Made by a program: the position numbers and the translations under genes. 64,000 bases of DNA. Source: Oryzisolibacter sp. LB2S. GTDB taxonomy: Bacteria; Pseudomonadota; Gammaproteobacteria; Burkholderiales; Burkholderiaceae_C. The notes below the pieces were generated by a model. It searched no databases. It was not told the DNA's origin and saw only the letters and a list, made by a program, of their open reading frames with translations. Positions 20,701 to 28,600 of the stretch are shown one piece after another (the stretch's first letter is position 1; each line of letters begins with the position of its first letter). The DNA is taken from NCBI RefSeq assembly GCF_040732315.1, contig NZ_CP160388.1, positions 3,624,501 to 3,688,500 on the forward strand, read 5' to 3'.

Positions 20701-22900
20701 TGATCGTGTCTGCAGTGAACACCACATCGCCCGCGCCGTCTGCGCCGAAGCTCACGCCCAGCGTGCCCGTGGCCTGCACGGGTGCGGGCGTCGAAGGGGC
20801 CTCGCTGCCCGTGGGCAGGTATTTTTCCTCGACCGTTCCATTCACCGGGCTGCCAATGCTCGGGCCGTCGTCGACGATATTGATCTGCAGCGAGCCGCTG
20901 GAGCTGCCGCCACCCATGTCATCGATGGTGAGCGCAATGTCGTCGATGAAGTTGTCCGCGCCCGGCGTGTTGGCCTTTGGGGTGAGCAAGTCGTACTGGT
21001 AGTCGATGGTGCCGCCCGTGGACACGCCGTTGAAGTCCGTGCCGTTGGGCGTGTAGCCGGTGATGGTCAGCGTGTTGCCCTGCGGCGTGGTGATGACCAC
21101 GGGCGTGGTGCCCGCGCGCTGCAGGTCGGCCAGCGGGATGGTCGTGCCGCCGATGGTGACGGACTTCACGCCGTCGCCCGCCGTGATGCCTATGGTGCCG
21201 TTGACCTGAGTCGCGCCGCCGCCGCTGCCGCCGGGCAGGGCCGACTCGTAGACCGTGGCCTGGCCCTGCTCGATGGCCGTGGTACCGCTGCCGTTGCCAT
21301 CGTTCGGCGTGATGCCGGGCGCGGCGTCGGGCGTGACCTCGATGGTCACGGTGCTGGTCGTCGTGCCGCCCTGGCCGTCATCGACGATGACGGTGAAGCT
21401 GTCGGGGCCGTGGTAGTTGACGTCCGGCGTGTAGGTATACGTGCCGTCGGGGTTGACGACCACCGTGCCGTGGCTCGGCGGCGTGCCGGCCGTGTAGGTC
21501 AGCGTGTCGCCATCCACGTCACTGCCCACCACGGTGCCGCTGATGGGGGTGTCCTCCGGCGTCGTCGCGCTGTAGTTGGGCACGGTCGGTGCGTCGTTGA
21601 CCGGAGTGACCTCGATGGTCACCGTGCTGGTCGTCGTGCCGCCCTGGCCATCATCGACGATGACGGTGAAGCTGTCGGTGCCGTTCCAGTCCGCGTTGGG
21701 CGTATAGGTATACGTGCCGTCGGGGTTGACGACCACCGTGCCGTGGCTCGGCGGCGTGCCGGCCGTGTAGGTCAGGCTGTCGCCGTCCACGTCGCTGCCC
21801 ACCACGGTGCCGCTGATGGTGGTGTCCTCCGGCGTCGTCGCGCTGTAGTCGGGCACGGTCGGTGCGTCGTTGACCGGCGTGACCGTGATGTCGACCGAGG
21901 CGCTGGCGGTGTCGCCGTCTGCGTCCGCGACCTCGTAGTCGAAGTGCACGGGGCCGTTGTAGTTGGGCGCGGGTACGAAGGTCATGGTGCCGCCCGCGGC
22001 TATCTCCAGCCGGCCGATGACGTTGCCCGTGGGCGTGCCGTCGTCGGTGATGACGATGTCTTGCGCGACGCCCGGCGTGAGCGCCGTGCCGTTGATGCTG
22101 GTGACGTGCAGGCCACCGTCGGGCGCGCTGTCGTTGCCCAGCAGGTCCAGCACCAGGGGCGTGTCCTCCGTGGTGGTGAGGTTGTCGTCCTGGGCCTGCA
22201 CGGGGTCGTTGACCGGCGTGACCTCGATGGTCACGGTGCTGGTCGTCGTGCCGCCCTGGCCGTCGTCGACGGTGACGGTGAAACTGTCGGGGCCGTGGTA
22301 GTCGGGGTCCGGCGTGTAGGTGTAGGTTCCGTCGGGGTTGACGACCACCGTGCCGTGGCTCGGGGGGGTGCCGGTGGTGTAGCTCAGGGTGTTGCCGTCA
22401 GGGTCACGGCCGACGACGCGGCCGCTGACGGCGCCGTCCTCGGCGACGGTGTGCTGGTAGGACGGGGCCTCGGGCGGGAGGTTGCCGCCGCCACTGCCGC
22501 CACCCATGGCGGCGCCGAGCCCGAGAACGCCCAGCCCCGTCAGCAGCCACAGCGGCAACGGGATGGCGTCGTGCCATTCGATCTCGGTGAAGTGGAATTC
22601 GGTCCAGGGGCCGTGGTACTGGCCCCACCAGAGCACACCCGCATCGTCCTCGAGCACCAGGTCGTTGCGGCCGTCGTTCTCATGGGCGGCGAAGAAGCGC
22701 GGCACCAGCACCTCCTGGCCGTCGCGCAGCACGAGCACGAGGTCGTCGCCACGGCGCTCGTACCGGGCGACCTTCTCGGGCGCGATCTTCATGGAGACGA
22801 TGGACGGCCGGTCGAGGACGGGCGCGCCGTTGGCATCGTTGTTCGATACCAGCTGCCCGGATTTGTAGACCGCTTCCATGTGTGTTTGCGTTTGCGCCAT
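14738..22900 (-). CDS. Giant repetitive type I-secreted surface adhesin (BapA/LapA-like)
   Basis: The 2720-residue protein is built like a biofilm adhesin. Residues 1-135 form a BapA-type prefix domain with RYERRGDDLVLVLRDGQEV and a hydrophobic LPLWLLTGLGVLGLG segment followed by a glycine-rich hinge. Residues 145 to about 2590 are tandem beta-sandwich repeats of cadherin/VCBS type, with many calcium-binding DPDGN/DVDGD motifs and repeated PVNDAP linkers. The last 130 residues resemble a type I secretion target: NTLTILGDAQDGVALSGGGW, aromatic residues and an acidic IDDD near the end. No TAAG/PAAG di-alanine site for a LapG protease is seen near the N-terminus, and no lapD/lapG genes are in the window. 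No N-terminal signal peptide is present, as expected for a T1SS substrate. Exporter genes follow directly. Confidence 0.92.
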   Translation of the reverse strand: MAQTQTHMEAVYKSGQLVSNNDANGAPVLDRPSIVSMKIAPEKVARYERRGDDLVLVLRDGQEVLVPRFFAAHENDGRNDLVLEDDAGVLWWGQYHGPWTEFHFTEIEWHDAIPLPLWLLTGLGVLGLGAAMGGGSGGGNLPPEAPSYQHTVAEDGAVSGRVVGRDPDGNTLSYTTGTPPSHGTVVVNPDGTYTYTPDPDYHGPDSFTVTVDDGQGGTTTSTVTIEVTPVNDPVQAQDDNLTTTEDTPLVLDLLGNDSAPDGGLHVTSINGTALTPGVAQDIVITDDGTPTGNVIGRLEIAAGGTMTFVPAPNYNGPVHFDYEVADADGDTASASVDITVTPVNDAPTVPDYSATTPEDTTISGTVVGSDVDGDSLTYTAGTPPSHGTVVVNPDGTYTYTPNADWNGTDSFTVIVDDGQGGTTTSTVTIEVTPVNDAPTVPNYSATTPEDTPISGTVVGSDVDGDTLTYTAGTPPSHGTVVVNPDGTYTYTPDVNYHGPDSFTVIVDDGQGGTTTSTVTIEVTPDAAPGITPNDGNGSGTTAIEQGQATVYESALPGGSGGGATQVNGTIGITAGDGVKSVTIGGTTIPLADLQRAGTTPVVITTPQGNTLTITGYTPNGTDFNGVSTGGTIDYQYDLLTPKANTPGADNFIDDIALTIDDMGGGSSSGSLQINIVDDGPSIGSPVNGTVEEKYLPTGSEAPSTPAPVQATGTLGVSFGADGAGDVVFTADTITQLQAEGLQSGGAALDYTLSPDGHTLTATAGGQQVFTVVIDNPTGPNPSYTFTLDKALNNPAGADLTPDFLFHVTDGDGDHSEQSFTVTIKDDGPAATRGITVAEDGQTIFTTSADGSDTNVAVTGVPTHGTATVNPDGTITYKPAANYSGTDSFTYTTTADDGSTVTTTVNVTVSPVADAPGMGDDKTVNVNEDESVSLGLILPTITDDTDQNGTGTGTGDNPERLGAITLTVSGDGASGVTLSTGSTVLTPVSGKITVVITDQPHISGVPAADAANGIYHLTRAEYQALQANPAPESGRNFTVTVSATSYEVDDTGAAIGAGASASQAITVDVQAVTDGATLTLNTTDVTFNEDATFDLSSYLGATLTSTDANAGNDTDGSETYWYSIVGLPQGTVVQINGASYTAGADGTVTSSSSFTATPSITVKPPANFSGDINGVTITLHTKDTDGDSAGAIAEQTSAVTVNLHVTPMADDVNVVNPAAAGEDSQIAFLAGISHTDGDTTGGGSERITEVSFGVPTGWTLTSPSITGVTVNTSGATATISFDAGMTQAQIETALDAFTIRPPAHSSKDATIQVTIKTEDTNTVNGSPVTASVTETKPVTVTVTPVAERTDSDSDGQAGNDVTMNGDHVYTAAGKEDQWFALGTDFTDAANGNPGDAGVNLAGPWTNEDSDEFTFAVLTPSLSNASSGDSVNGTTFRYHDGSGWKELVFNGEAVWVPSQYLNTLQVKAPPNVAGTLTVTVQAATVDYDDDADPSTPPTGPVSSGAGVNVQLSGSAELTQIQINPVADEVTLALNGHASGQEDQAIALAIKATSSDPSETITLTIADIPAGAVLTYDGNAVNVSAGSATIANFDHSKPLTITPPPHSNADFTLKISAVSVDGSNHSTPTPARDIEVSVKGVADVPVVTVAQAPTYAEAALDGNTATVRLSDLVTSVTSPDGDGSEVVSLRITGLAEGFTLTGATLVTGGTGTERVWTVPASQMANVEVKLPANFSGQVSLQVVGVTTENDGDSLTGTMNEVSFTVTPSAEGVASTSATVAEDVRSSLGLSIVHVGGDADERLGKVWIQADQVSTTNYTLYLMDGTALSSLPTTNIGGVNYVEIAATDVPGLQVQGAANLDGHLGSFNYRYEVIDDHFGTTATGPANTVEKTGSFTIGATAVTDAVDLSIANIDGTPTDTTTVTSAGSTVTVNLQVDSVDKDGSEHVIRVLIEGVPEGVTVVDGAQTGTNTWVLVYEGSAAKAIGASGVGLPVQFIVAQDAGTGSLVMHDITMTVLAQDNGDQVNPGTAVVADSVTWHLGIDLAQGDGAAPPTIGKWEYNGAVATEDVSFALSDVLTGEVTIMSPAAPNTLTVTVTDLPPGTSVSGMVLTMINGTPTWTASVTVTGTGGQAALDTLLAGITITPPADYNDNTGGFTFNASLHTSAAGGTSNQATTAMPVPVTPVTDEAVITVSAADMAEGAASIPVTITVADPRDGAHGQIVDGKLYVQVDAPGNAGGTLSQGGTALTPEAVTGVPGVPNGNYYVIDVGPNGGSVSLDYTPPVGSLQPGSVTINAYAQTQETGASNQVTGSGSDAATISIVNNGVTVSGNTDWTGNEPDTSAQGDAIALGGLSVALADSDGSETINTILLSGVPVGFLVYVGGVLANNAGGDGTNNTWVLSSSGALPLVSILPPAHWSGTLSGLKLLVESGETSLAGKRVDSIDLADVVVNAVANGLTMAPTHSFGKEGGIIDLNLNAKMNDPVAATATLADASVETTTLQITGLGEHAAFYIGTTLIDAGRVSHSGGTYTITGLSQADLDKLGFVQAASALDDQDGVQAGVQIGVTAWTVESATGVQSVQVTDTLDLQVSKVAGTTGADSLIWGGAAKPVIDGLAGDDTVALRLGEDVAGADLSLGLKNIETLDLSVAGANNVTGLTAADVLSLTDSRNTLTILGDAQDGVALSGGGWTKGSSSGGYTEYSSGSGASLVKVLIDDDITNVSYS
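21333..21876. repeat. Two tandem 273-bp adhesin repeat units, nearly identical in DNA
   Basis: Units start at 21333 and 21606 (period 273 bp, 91 codons) and encode adhesin residues of about 342-523. Most of each unit matches base for base, including the run from GTGACCTCGATGG to the PPSHGTVVVNPDGTYTYTP coding stretch. This points to recent duplication or gene conversion. Confidence 0.85.
22218..22410. repeat. Third copy of the adhesin repeat unit (partial identity)
   Basis: The same sequence as in the 21333-21876 pair recurs from GTGACCTCGATGG at 22218 for about 170 bp, then diverges. It encodes adhesin residues of about 164-228. Confidence 0.8.
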
Positions 22901-23179
22901 GACTCGAATTCCTAATGACAGAAATGACCAGCTCCACCGCTGCGCCGTGACGGCGCTGGGTCACACGAAGCGGCGTTGCCGCTCCATGGGCAGGAGAGAC
23001 TGGAAAGAACGGCTCTGGGTCTACCGGAGACCCAGGCGCCGCAAAGCCCTTAGAAATTCTGTGCCGATTGACACAAATTTTTCGACCGCAGGACGCTGCC
23101 AACAATGTTTGACATTCCTGCACGATCCGAAGTGGCTGGAAGGACACGCTACCTACGTGTCCAGGGGACTGACGGGGCG
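22901..23179. other. Intergenic leader/promoter region of the adhesin with hairpin
   Basis: This 279-bp gap separates the adhesin start from the MFS gene's 3' end and must hold the adhesin promoter. It is less GC-rich than its surroundings, with an AT stretch (AAATTTTTCG) near 23077-23086. A perfect 8-bp hairpin, CTGGGTCT/AGACCCAG with a 5-base loop, lies at 23015-23035, about 115 bases upstream of the start codon and so probably within the 5' leader. No confident -35/-10 pair could be picked. Confidence 0.5.
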
Positions 23180-24895
23180 TCAATCCTCTTCCACCACGTA
23201 GCGCGACACCACGGGCGGCGCCTCGCCGATGTGGAAGGCGTTCTTGCGCTCGCGCAGCGCCGCGTCGGAGGCGGTGAGCCGGTCGAAGCGGCGCAGGTGC
23301 TCGGTCCAGGACTCGTCCACGATGCGCTCCACATAGCGGCGCGGGTCGGCGATGTCGTGCTGCAGCTCCCAGGAGAGCGCGCCCTGGCGGATGCGCGCGC
23401 GGCGGCTTTCCTGCATCACGGCGCGAAATTCCGCGGCGCGTGCCGGGTCGATGAGGTATTCGATGCTGGTGACCAGGCGCCGCCCGGCCTCGGGCGGGGT
23501 GTCCGCCCGGGGCGCCGGGAAGGCGCGCGAGGGGCTCAGGTCCTCGTCGCCCTGGTGCTCGCGCACCAGGCGCAGCACGAGCAGCATGGCCAGCACGCCG
23601 GTGGCGCCGGCCAGGCCCACGCTGGCGTGCACGCTGCTCATGCCCGCCACGCGCCCCCAGAAGGCCGCGCCGATGGCCATGGCGCCCATGATGGACATCT
23701 GAAAGATGGACATGCCGCGCGCGCGCACCCAGTTGGGCAGGGCCAGCTGGGCGGTGACGGTGAGCGCATTGGCCGTGCTGACCCAGGCCGCGCCGCACAG
23801 CAGCATGGCGGGCACGGCCAGGTACACCGAGGGCGCGACGGCCACCAGCCCCATGCCGATGGCATGGACCACGGTGCCGCGCAGCACCAGCTTGTCGCCC
23901 GGCAGCAGCTCGCGCAGGCGCGGGATGAACAGCGCCGCGATGACCGCCCCCGCCCCCATGGCCGACAGCAGCACGGTGAAGGTGCCCGCGCCGCCGCCAT
24001 CGAGCTCGCGCGCCAGAAGCGGCAGCAGCGCCAGCAGCGCCGTGGAATGCAGGAAGAAGATGGTGATGCGCCAGAGCACGGCGCGCATGCGCGGTGACTC
24101 GCGCACGAACTGCCAGCCCACGCGCATGGCGCTGAACAGCGGCTCGCGCCCGAGCGGGTGGGGCGTGGACTGGCGCTGCCAGCGCATGATGGTGAAGCCC
24201 GCGAGCAGCGACAGCACGGCGTTGAGCACGAACACCCAGGCGCTGCCCGCGCTGGCGATGATGGCGCCGGCCACGAGCGGCCCGACGACGCGCGAGGCGT
24301 TGAGCGCCACGCCGTTGAGCGCAAGCGCCGCGGGCAGCTGATGGCGCTCGACGAGCTCGGGCACGATGGCCGCAAACACCGGCCAGCGCATGGCCAGGCC
24401 TATGCCGTTGATGAAGATCAGCGCCAGCAGCAGATAGGCGTTGAGGCCGCCGAGCAGCACCGTCGCGCACAGCAGCACGGCCACGGCGGCCACCCAGAAC
24501 TGGGTAAACATGAAGTAGCGCCGCCGGTCCAGGATGTCGGCCAGCGCGCCGCTGGGCAGGCCGAGCAGGAACACCGGCAGTGTGGACGCCGTCTGCACCA
24601 GCGCCACCAGCGTGGGCGAGCTGGTCAGCGAGGTCATGAGCCAGGCGGCGGCCACGTCGTTCATCCAGGTGCAGATGTTGGCCACCACCCAGGTCAGCCA
24701 GAGCATGCGAAACACCGGCACCGACAGCGGCGCGAGGGCCGAGCCGTCCGAGCGCTGCGCGGCGCTGCGCCTGAGCTCGGCCGCGGCGGCGGCCTCGGCC
24801 TCGTCGGCAAGGCGCGCGGCGTCGGTGGCGGCGCTGTCCCGGGTGCTGTCCGGGGGAGTTTCCGGGGGGGTGGCGGGTGGCGGCTGTGACGGCAT
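23180..24895 (-). CDS. MFS transporter (MFS_3/EntS-like) with C-terminal ABM-like domain
   Basis: This is a 571-residue inner-membrane major facilitator of the MFS_3 family, with about twelve hydrophobic helices between residues 60 and 460. The loop LPSGALADILDRRRY matches the MFS signature between helices 2 and 3. After residue about 480 there is a soluble tail with VTSIEYLIDPARAAEFRAVM, followed by WELQHDIADPRRYVERIVDESW, which looks like an antibiotic-biosynthesis-monooxygenase (ABM) ferredoxin-like fold. The start at 24895 follows the intergenic repeat and gives a proline-rich cytoplasmic N-terminus. The substrate is unknown; relatives export siderophores or drugs. Confidence 0.85.
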   Translation of the reverse strand: MPSQPPPATPPETPPDSTRDSAATDAARLADEAEAAAAAELRRSAAQRSDGSALAPLSVPVFRMLWLTWVVANICTWMNDVAAAWLMTSLTSSPTLVALVQTASTLPVFLLGLPSGALADILDRRRYFMFTQFWVAAVAVLLCATVLLGGLNAYLLLALIFINGIGLAMRWPVFAAIVPELVERHQLPAALALNGVALNASRVVGPLVAGAIIASAGSAWVFVLNAVLSLLAGFTIMRWQRQSTPHPLGREPLFSAMRVGWQFVRESPRMRAVLWRITIFFLHSTALLALLPLLARELDGGGAGTFTVLLSAMGAGAVIAALFIPRLRELLPGDKLVLRGTVVHAIGMGLVAVAPSVYLAVPAMLLCGAAWVSTANALTVTAQLALPNWVRARGMSIFQMSIMGAMAIGAAFWGRVAGMSSVHASVGLAGATGVLAMLLVLRLVREHQGDEDLSPSRAFPAPRADTPPEAGRRLVTSIEYLIDPARAAEFRAVMQESRRARIRQGALSWELQHDIADPRRYVERIVDESWTEHLRRFDRLTASDAALRERKNAFHIGEAPPVVSRYVVEED

Positions 24896-24970
24896 GGGCC
24901 CGCCATTGTCGCGGCAAGCCGCGGCGCGCGTCATGGTCCGTATGGATGCCAGCGCGATTTGGTATGAAAT

Positions 24971-25022
24971 CAGGCTCCAGCGCTTTACCTGCAAGCGCTG
25001 GCAGCTCTTGTTTTGATAGTTT
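24971..25022. repeat. Dispersed palindromic repeat, copy B
   Basis: On the minus strand it reads AACTATCAAAACAAGAGCTG, then CCAGCGCTTGC, a spacer and AAGCGCTGGAGCCTG. It starts immediately after the Lrp gene stop and precedes the MFS gene. Confidence 0.78.
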
Positions 25023-25508
25023 TCAGCCGCTGCCGCGCCCCAGATGAGCGAGCGGCAGCGCGCCGCCGGCCTTGACCTCGCCGAGCGAGAAGCTGGTGTG
25101 CATGTCCTTCACGTTGGGCAGGTTCAGGAGCACGCTGCGCGCGAACTGCGAAAAGCTCTCCAGATCGCGCGCGACGACCTGCAGCTCGAAGGTGCCGGTG
25201 CCGCTGATGTAGTGGCAGGAGACGACCTCGGGGATCTGCGCGATGGCCTGCTCCATGGCGCGCGTGAGGTCGCCCGTGCTGCGCTCGGCGTCCAGGCGCA
25301 CGAAGGCGAGCACGCCCAGGCCGATCTTGTGGCGGTCGATCTCGGCGCGGTAGCCGCGGATGAAGCCCGACTCCTCGAGCGCGCGCACGCGGCGCCAGCA
25401 GGGCGCTGCCGACAGGCCCACGCGCTGGGCCAGCTCGGCGTTGGTCAGACGCGCATCGCGCTGCAGCTCGCCCAGTATGGCGAGGTCGTATTTGTCCAGG
25501 CTGTTCAT
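25023..25508 (-). CDS. Lrp/AsnC-family transcriptional regulator
   Basis: This 161-residue regulator has an N-terminal helix-turn-helix (LDKYDLAILGELQRDARLTNAELAQRVGLS) split by the usual PCWRRVRALEESGFIRGY linker, and a C-terminal RAM ligand-binding domain with ISGTGTFELQVVARDLE. Lrp-type proteins bind amino acids and form octamers. It is divergent from the fused indolepyruvate oxidoreductase gene across 140 bp, so it probably controls that gene in response to an aromatic or branched-chain amino acid. The dispersed repeat B lies at its 3' end. Confidence 0.93.
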   Translation of the reverse strand: MNSLDKYDLAILGELQRDARLTNAELAQRVGLSAAPCWRRVRALEESGFIRGYRAEIDRHKIGLGVLAFVRLDAERSTGDLTRAMEQAIAQIPEVVSCHYISGTGTFELQVVARDLESFSQFARSVLLNLPNVKDMHTSFSLGEVKAGGALPLAHLGRGSG

Positions 25509-25648
25509 GTTTTCATTATTTCAGGAAAGGATGTTGCTCAAACAACGGTTTTCACGGCAAAGAAGGAAAACATTGATCGACGGCCAGGGCATACACTGCG
25601 CGCCATGGGCCACCCCACGCAGGCCCCACAACGATAAGGAGACAAACC

Positions 25649-28600
25649 ATGAACGCCCCCCTGCCCGACGATGTGCGCCGCGCGCTCGAAGCGGTGACGC
25701 TGGACGACAAGTACACCCTGGACCGGGGCCGCGCCTTCATGAGCGGCACGCAGGCGCTGGTGCGCCTGCCCATGCTGCAGCGCCAGCGCGACGCGGTGGC
25801 GGGCCTGAACACCGCGGGCTTCATCAGCGGCTACCGCGGATCGCCGCTGGGCGGCTACGACCAGGCGCTGTGGGCCGCGCGCAGGCATCTGCAGGACCAC
25901 CACATCGTCTTTCAGCCCGGCGTGAACGAGGAGCTGGCCGCCACCGCCGTCTGGGGCACGCAGCAGCTCGACATCTACCCCGAAAGCCGCAAGTACGACG
26001 GCGTGTTCGGCATCTGGTATGGCAAGGGCCCGGGCGTGGACCGCAGCGGCGACGTGTTCAAGCACGCCAACATGGCGGGCACGGCGCGCCACGGCGGCGT
26101 GATCGCCGTGGCCGGCGACGACCATATCGCCAAGAGCAGCACGGCCGCGCACCAGAGCGACCATATCTTCAAGGCCTGCGGCCTGCCGGTGTTCTTCCCC
26201 TCGAGCGTGCAGGACATCCTGGACATGGGCCTGCACGCGTTTGCCATGAGCCGCTTCTCGGGTCTGTGGTCGGGCATGAAGACGGTGCAGGAGGTGGTGG
26301 AGTCATCGGCCAGCATCTCGGTGGACCCGGATCGCGTGCAGATCCTGCTGCCCGAGGACTTCCAGATGCCGCCGGGCGGCCTGCACATCCGCTGGCCCGA
26401 CGCGCCGCTGGAGCAGGAGGCGCGCCTCATGAACTACAAGTGGTATGCGGCCCTGGCCTATGTGCGCGCCAACCGGCTCAACTACAACGTGGTGGCCACG
26501 GCGCAGGACCGCTTCGGCCTGATCGCGAGCGGCAAGGCCTACAACGACATGCGCCAGGCGCTCGTGGACCTGGGCCTCGATGACGACCATTGCCGGCAGC
26601 TGGGCATACGCGTGCACAAGGTCAACGTGGTCTGGCCGCTCGAGGCCGGCATCACGCGCGACTTCGCGCGCGGGCTGCAGGAGATTCTGGTGGTCGAGGA
26701 AAAGCGCCAGGTCATCGAATACCAGATCAAGGAGCAGCTCTACAACTGGCGCGCCGACGTGCGCCCCGACGTGCTGGGCAAGTTCGACGAGGTCGATGGC
26801 GACCACACGGGCGGCGAATGGGGCATGCCGAACCCGAGCGAGAACTGGCTGCTGCGCCCCCAGGCCGACCTGACGCCGGCCATCATCGCCAAGGCGATTG
26901 CCAAGCGCCTCAAGAAGCTGGGCGTGCCCGCGGACGTGGCCGCGCGCATGGACGAGCGCCTGGCCGTGATCGCGGCGCGCGAGCGGGGCCTGGCGGCCAA
27001 GGCGCAGGACACGGGCGAGCGCCTGCCCTGGTTCTGCAGCGGCTGCCCGCACAACACCAGCACGCGCGTGCCCGAGGGCTCGCGCGCCGTGGCCGGCATT
27101 GGCTGCCACTACATGGCCAACTGGATGCCCGATCGCGCCACCAGCACCTTCACCCAGATGGGCGGCGAGGGCGTGACCTGGGTGGGCCAGGCGCCGTTTT
27201 CCACCACCGCCCATGTGTTCGCCAACCTGGGCGACGGCACCTACTTCCACAGCGGCCTGCTGGCGATTCGCCAGAGCATCGCCGCGGGCGCCAACATCAC
27301 CTACAAGATCCTCTACAACGACGCCGTGGCCATGACCGGCGGCCAGCAGGTGGGCGAGCGCCCCGAGGGCCATTCGGTGGCGCAGATCGCCCACAGCCTG
27401 CGCGCCGAGGGCGTGACGCGACTCGTGGTGGTGACGGACGAGCCCGAGAAGTACCAGGGCCGCACCCACCCGGCCAACGCCGCGCGCGCCGGCCATGCCG
27501 AGCTGCTCGACGACCTGCCGCCGGGCATAGAGGTGTTCCACCGCGACGCGCTCGACCGCATCCAGCGCGAGCTGCGGGGCACACCGGGCTGCACGGCCCT
27601 GATCTACGACCAGACCTGCGCCACCGAGAAGCGCCGGCGCAGAAAGCGCGGCAAGCTGGCCACGCCGGCCAGGACCGTGCTCATCAACGAGCTGGTCTGC
27701 GAGGGCTGCGGCGACTGCGGCGAGGCGTCCAACTGCCTGTCGGTGGAGCCGGCGGAGACGGAGTTCGGCAGAAAGCGCCGCATCAACCAGAACAGCTGCA
27801 ACAAGGACTTTTCCTGTGTGAACGGCTTCTGCCCGAGCTTCGTCACCATCGAGGGCGGCGCGCTCAAGCGGCCGAAGAAGGAGAAAAGGGGCGACCTCTC
27901 CGCCCTGCCCCCCATCCCCGAGCCGGGCCTGCCCGCGCTCGATGCGGCCTGGGGCATCGTCGTCGCGGGCGTGGGCGGCACGGGGGTGATCACCATAGGA
28001 TCGCTGCTGGGCATGGCCGCGCACCTCGAGGGCAAGGGCGTGGTCACGCAGGACGCGGCGGGCCTGGCGCAAAAGGGCGGCGCAACCTGGAGCCATGTGC
28101 AGATCGCGCGCCGCCCCGAGGACATCCACACCACCAAGGTGGACCTGGCCAAGGCCGACCTGGTGATTGGCTGCGACGCCATCGTCGCCGCCAACCCGGC
28201 CACGCTGGCCGTGATGCAGCCGGGCCGCACCTTTGTGGCGCTCAACACCCACGGCACGCCGGCCGCGGCCTTTGTGCACAACCCCGACTGGCAGTTCCCC
28301 TCCCAGGGCTGCGAGGACGCCATCGCCGCCGCCGTGGGACGCGAGCTGCTCGGCGTGTTCGACGCCGAGCGCGCCGCCACCGCGCTGCTGGGCGACAGCA
28401 TCTACACCAACCCGCTGATCCTGGGCTACGCCTGGCAGATGGGGCGCGTGCCGCTGTCGCACGCCGCGCTCATGCGCGCCATGGAGTTGAACGGCGTGCA
28501 GGTCGAAAACAACCAGGCCGCGTTCGAATGGGGCCGGCGCTGCGCCCATGACCTGGCCGCGGTGCAGGCGCTGTACCGGACGGCGCAGGTCATCGAGTTC

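Noticed and set aside
21333..22410. Direct repeats as a possible CRISPR array
   Set aside because: The units are 273 bp, in frame and encode beta-sandwich repeats; there are no short spacers or cas genes.
22465..22899. LapG cleavage motif in the adhesin prefix
   Set aside because: No TAAG or PAAG-type site is found in the first ~150 residues.
18299..22915. Long open frame antisense to the adhesin gene
   Set aside because: It is generated by the repetitive adhesin codons on the other strand and has no start signal or recognisable domain.
23077..23106. Sigma-54-like site upstream of the adhesin (minus strand TTGGCAGCGTCCTGC)
   Set aside because: The GG and GC elements are 9 bases apart, not the required 10, and the -12 part is poor.
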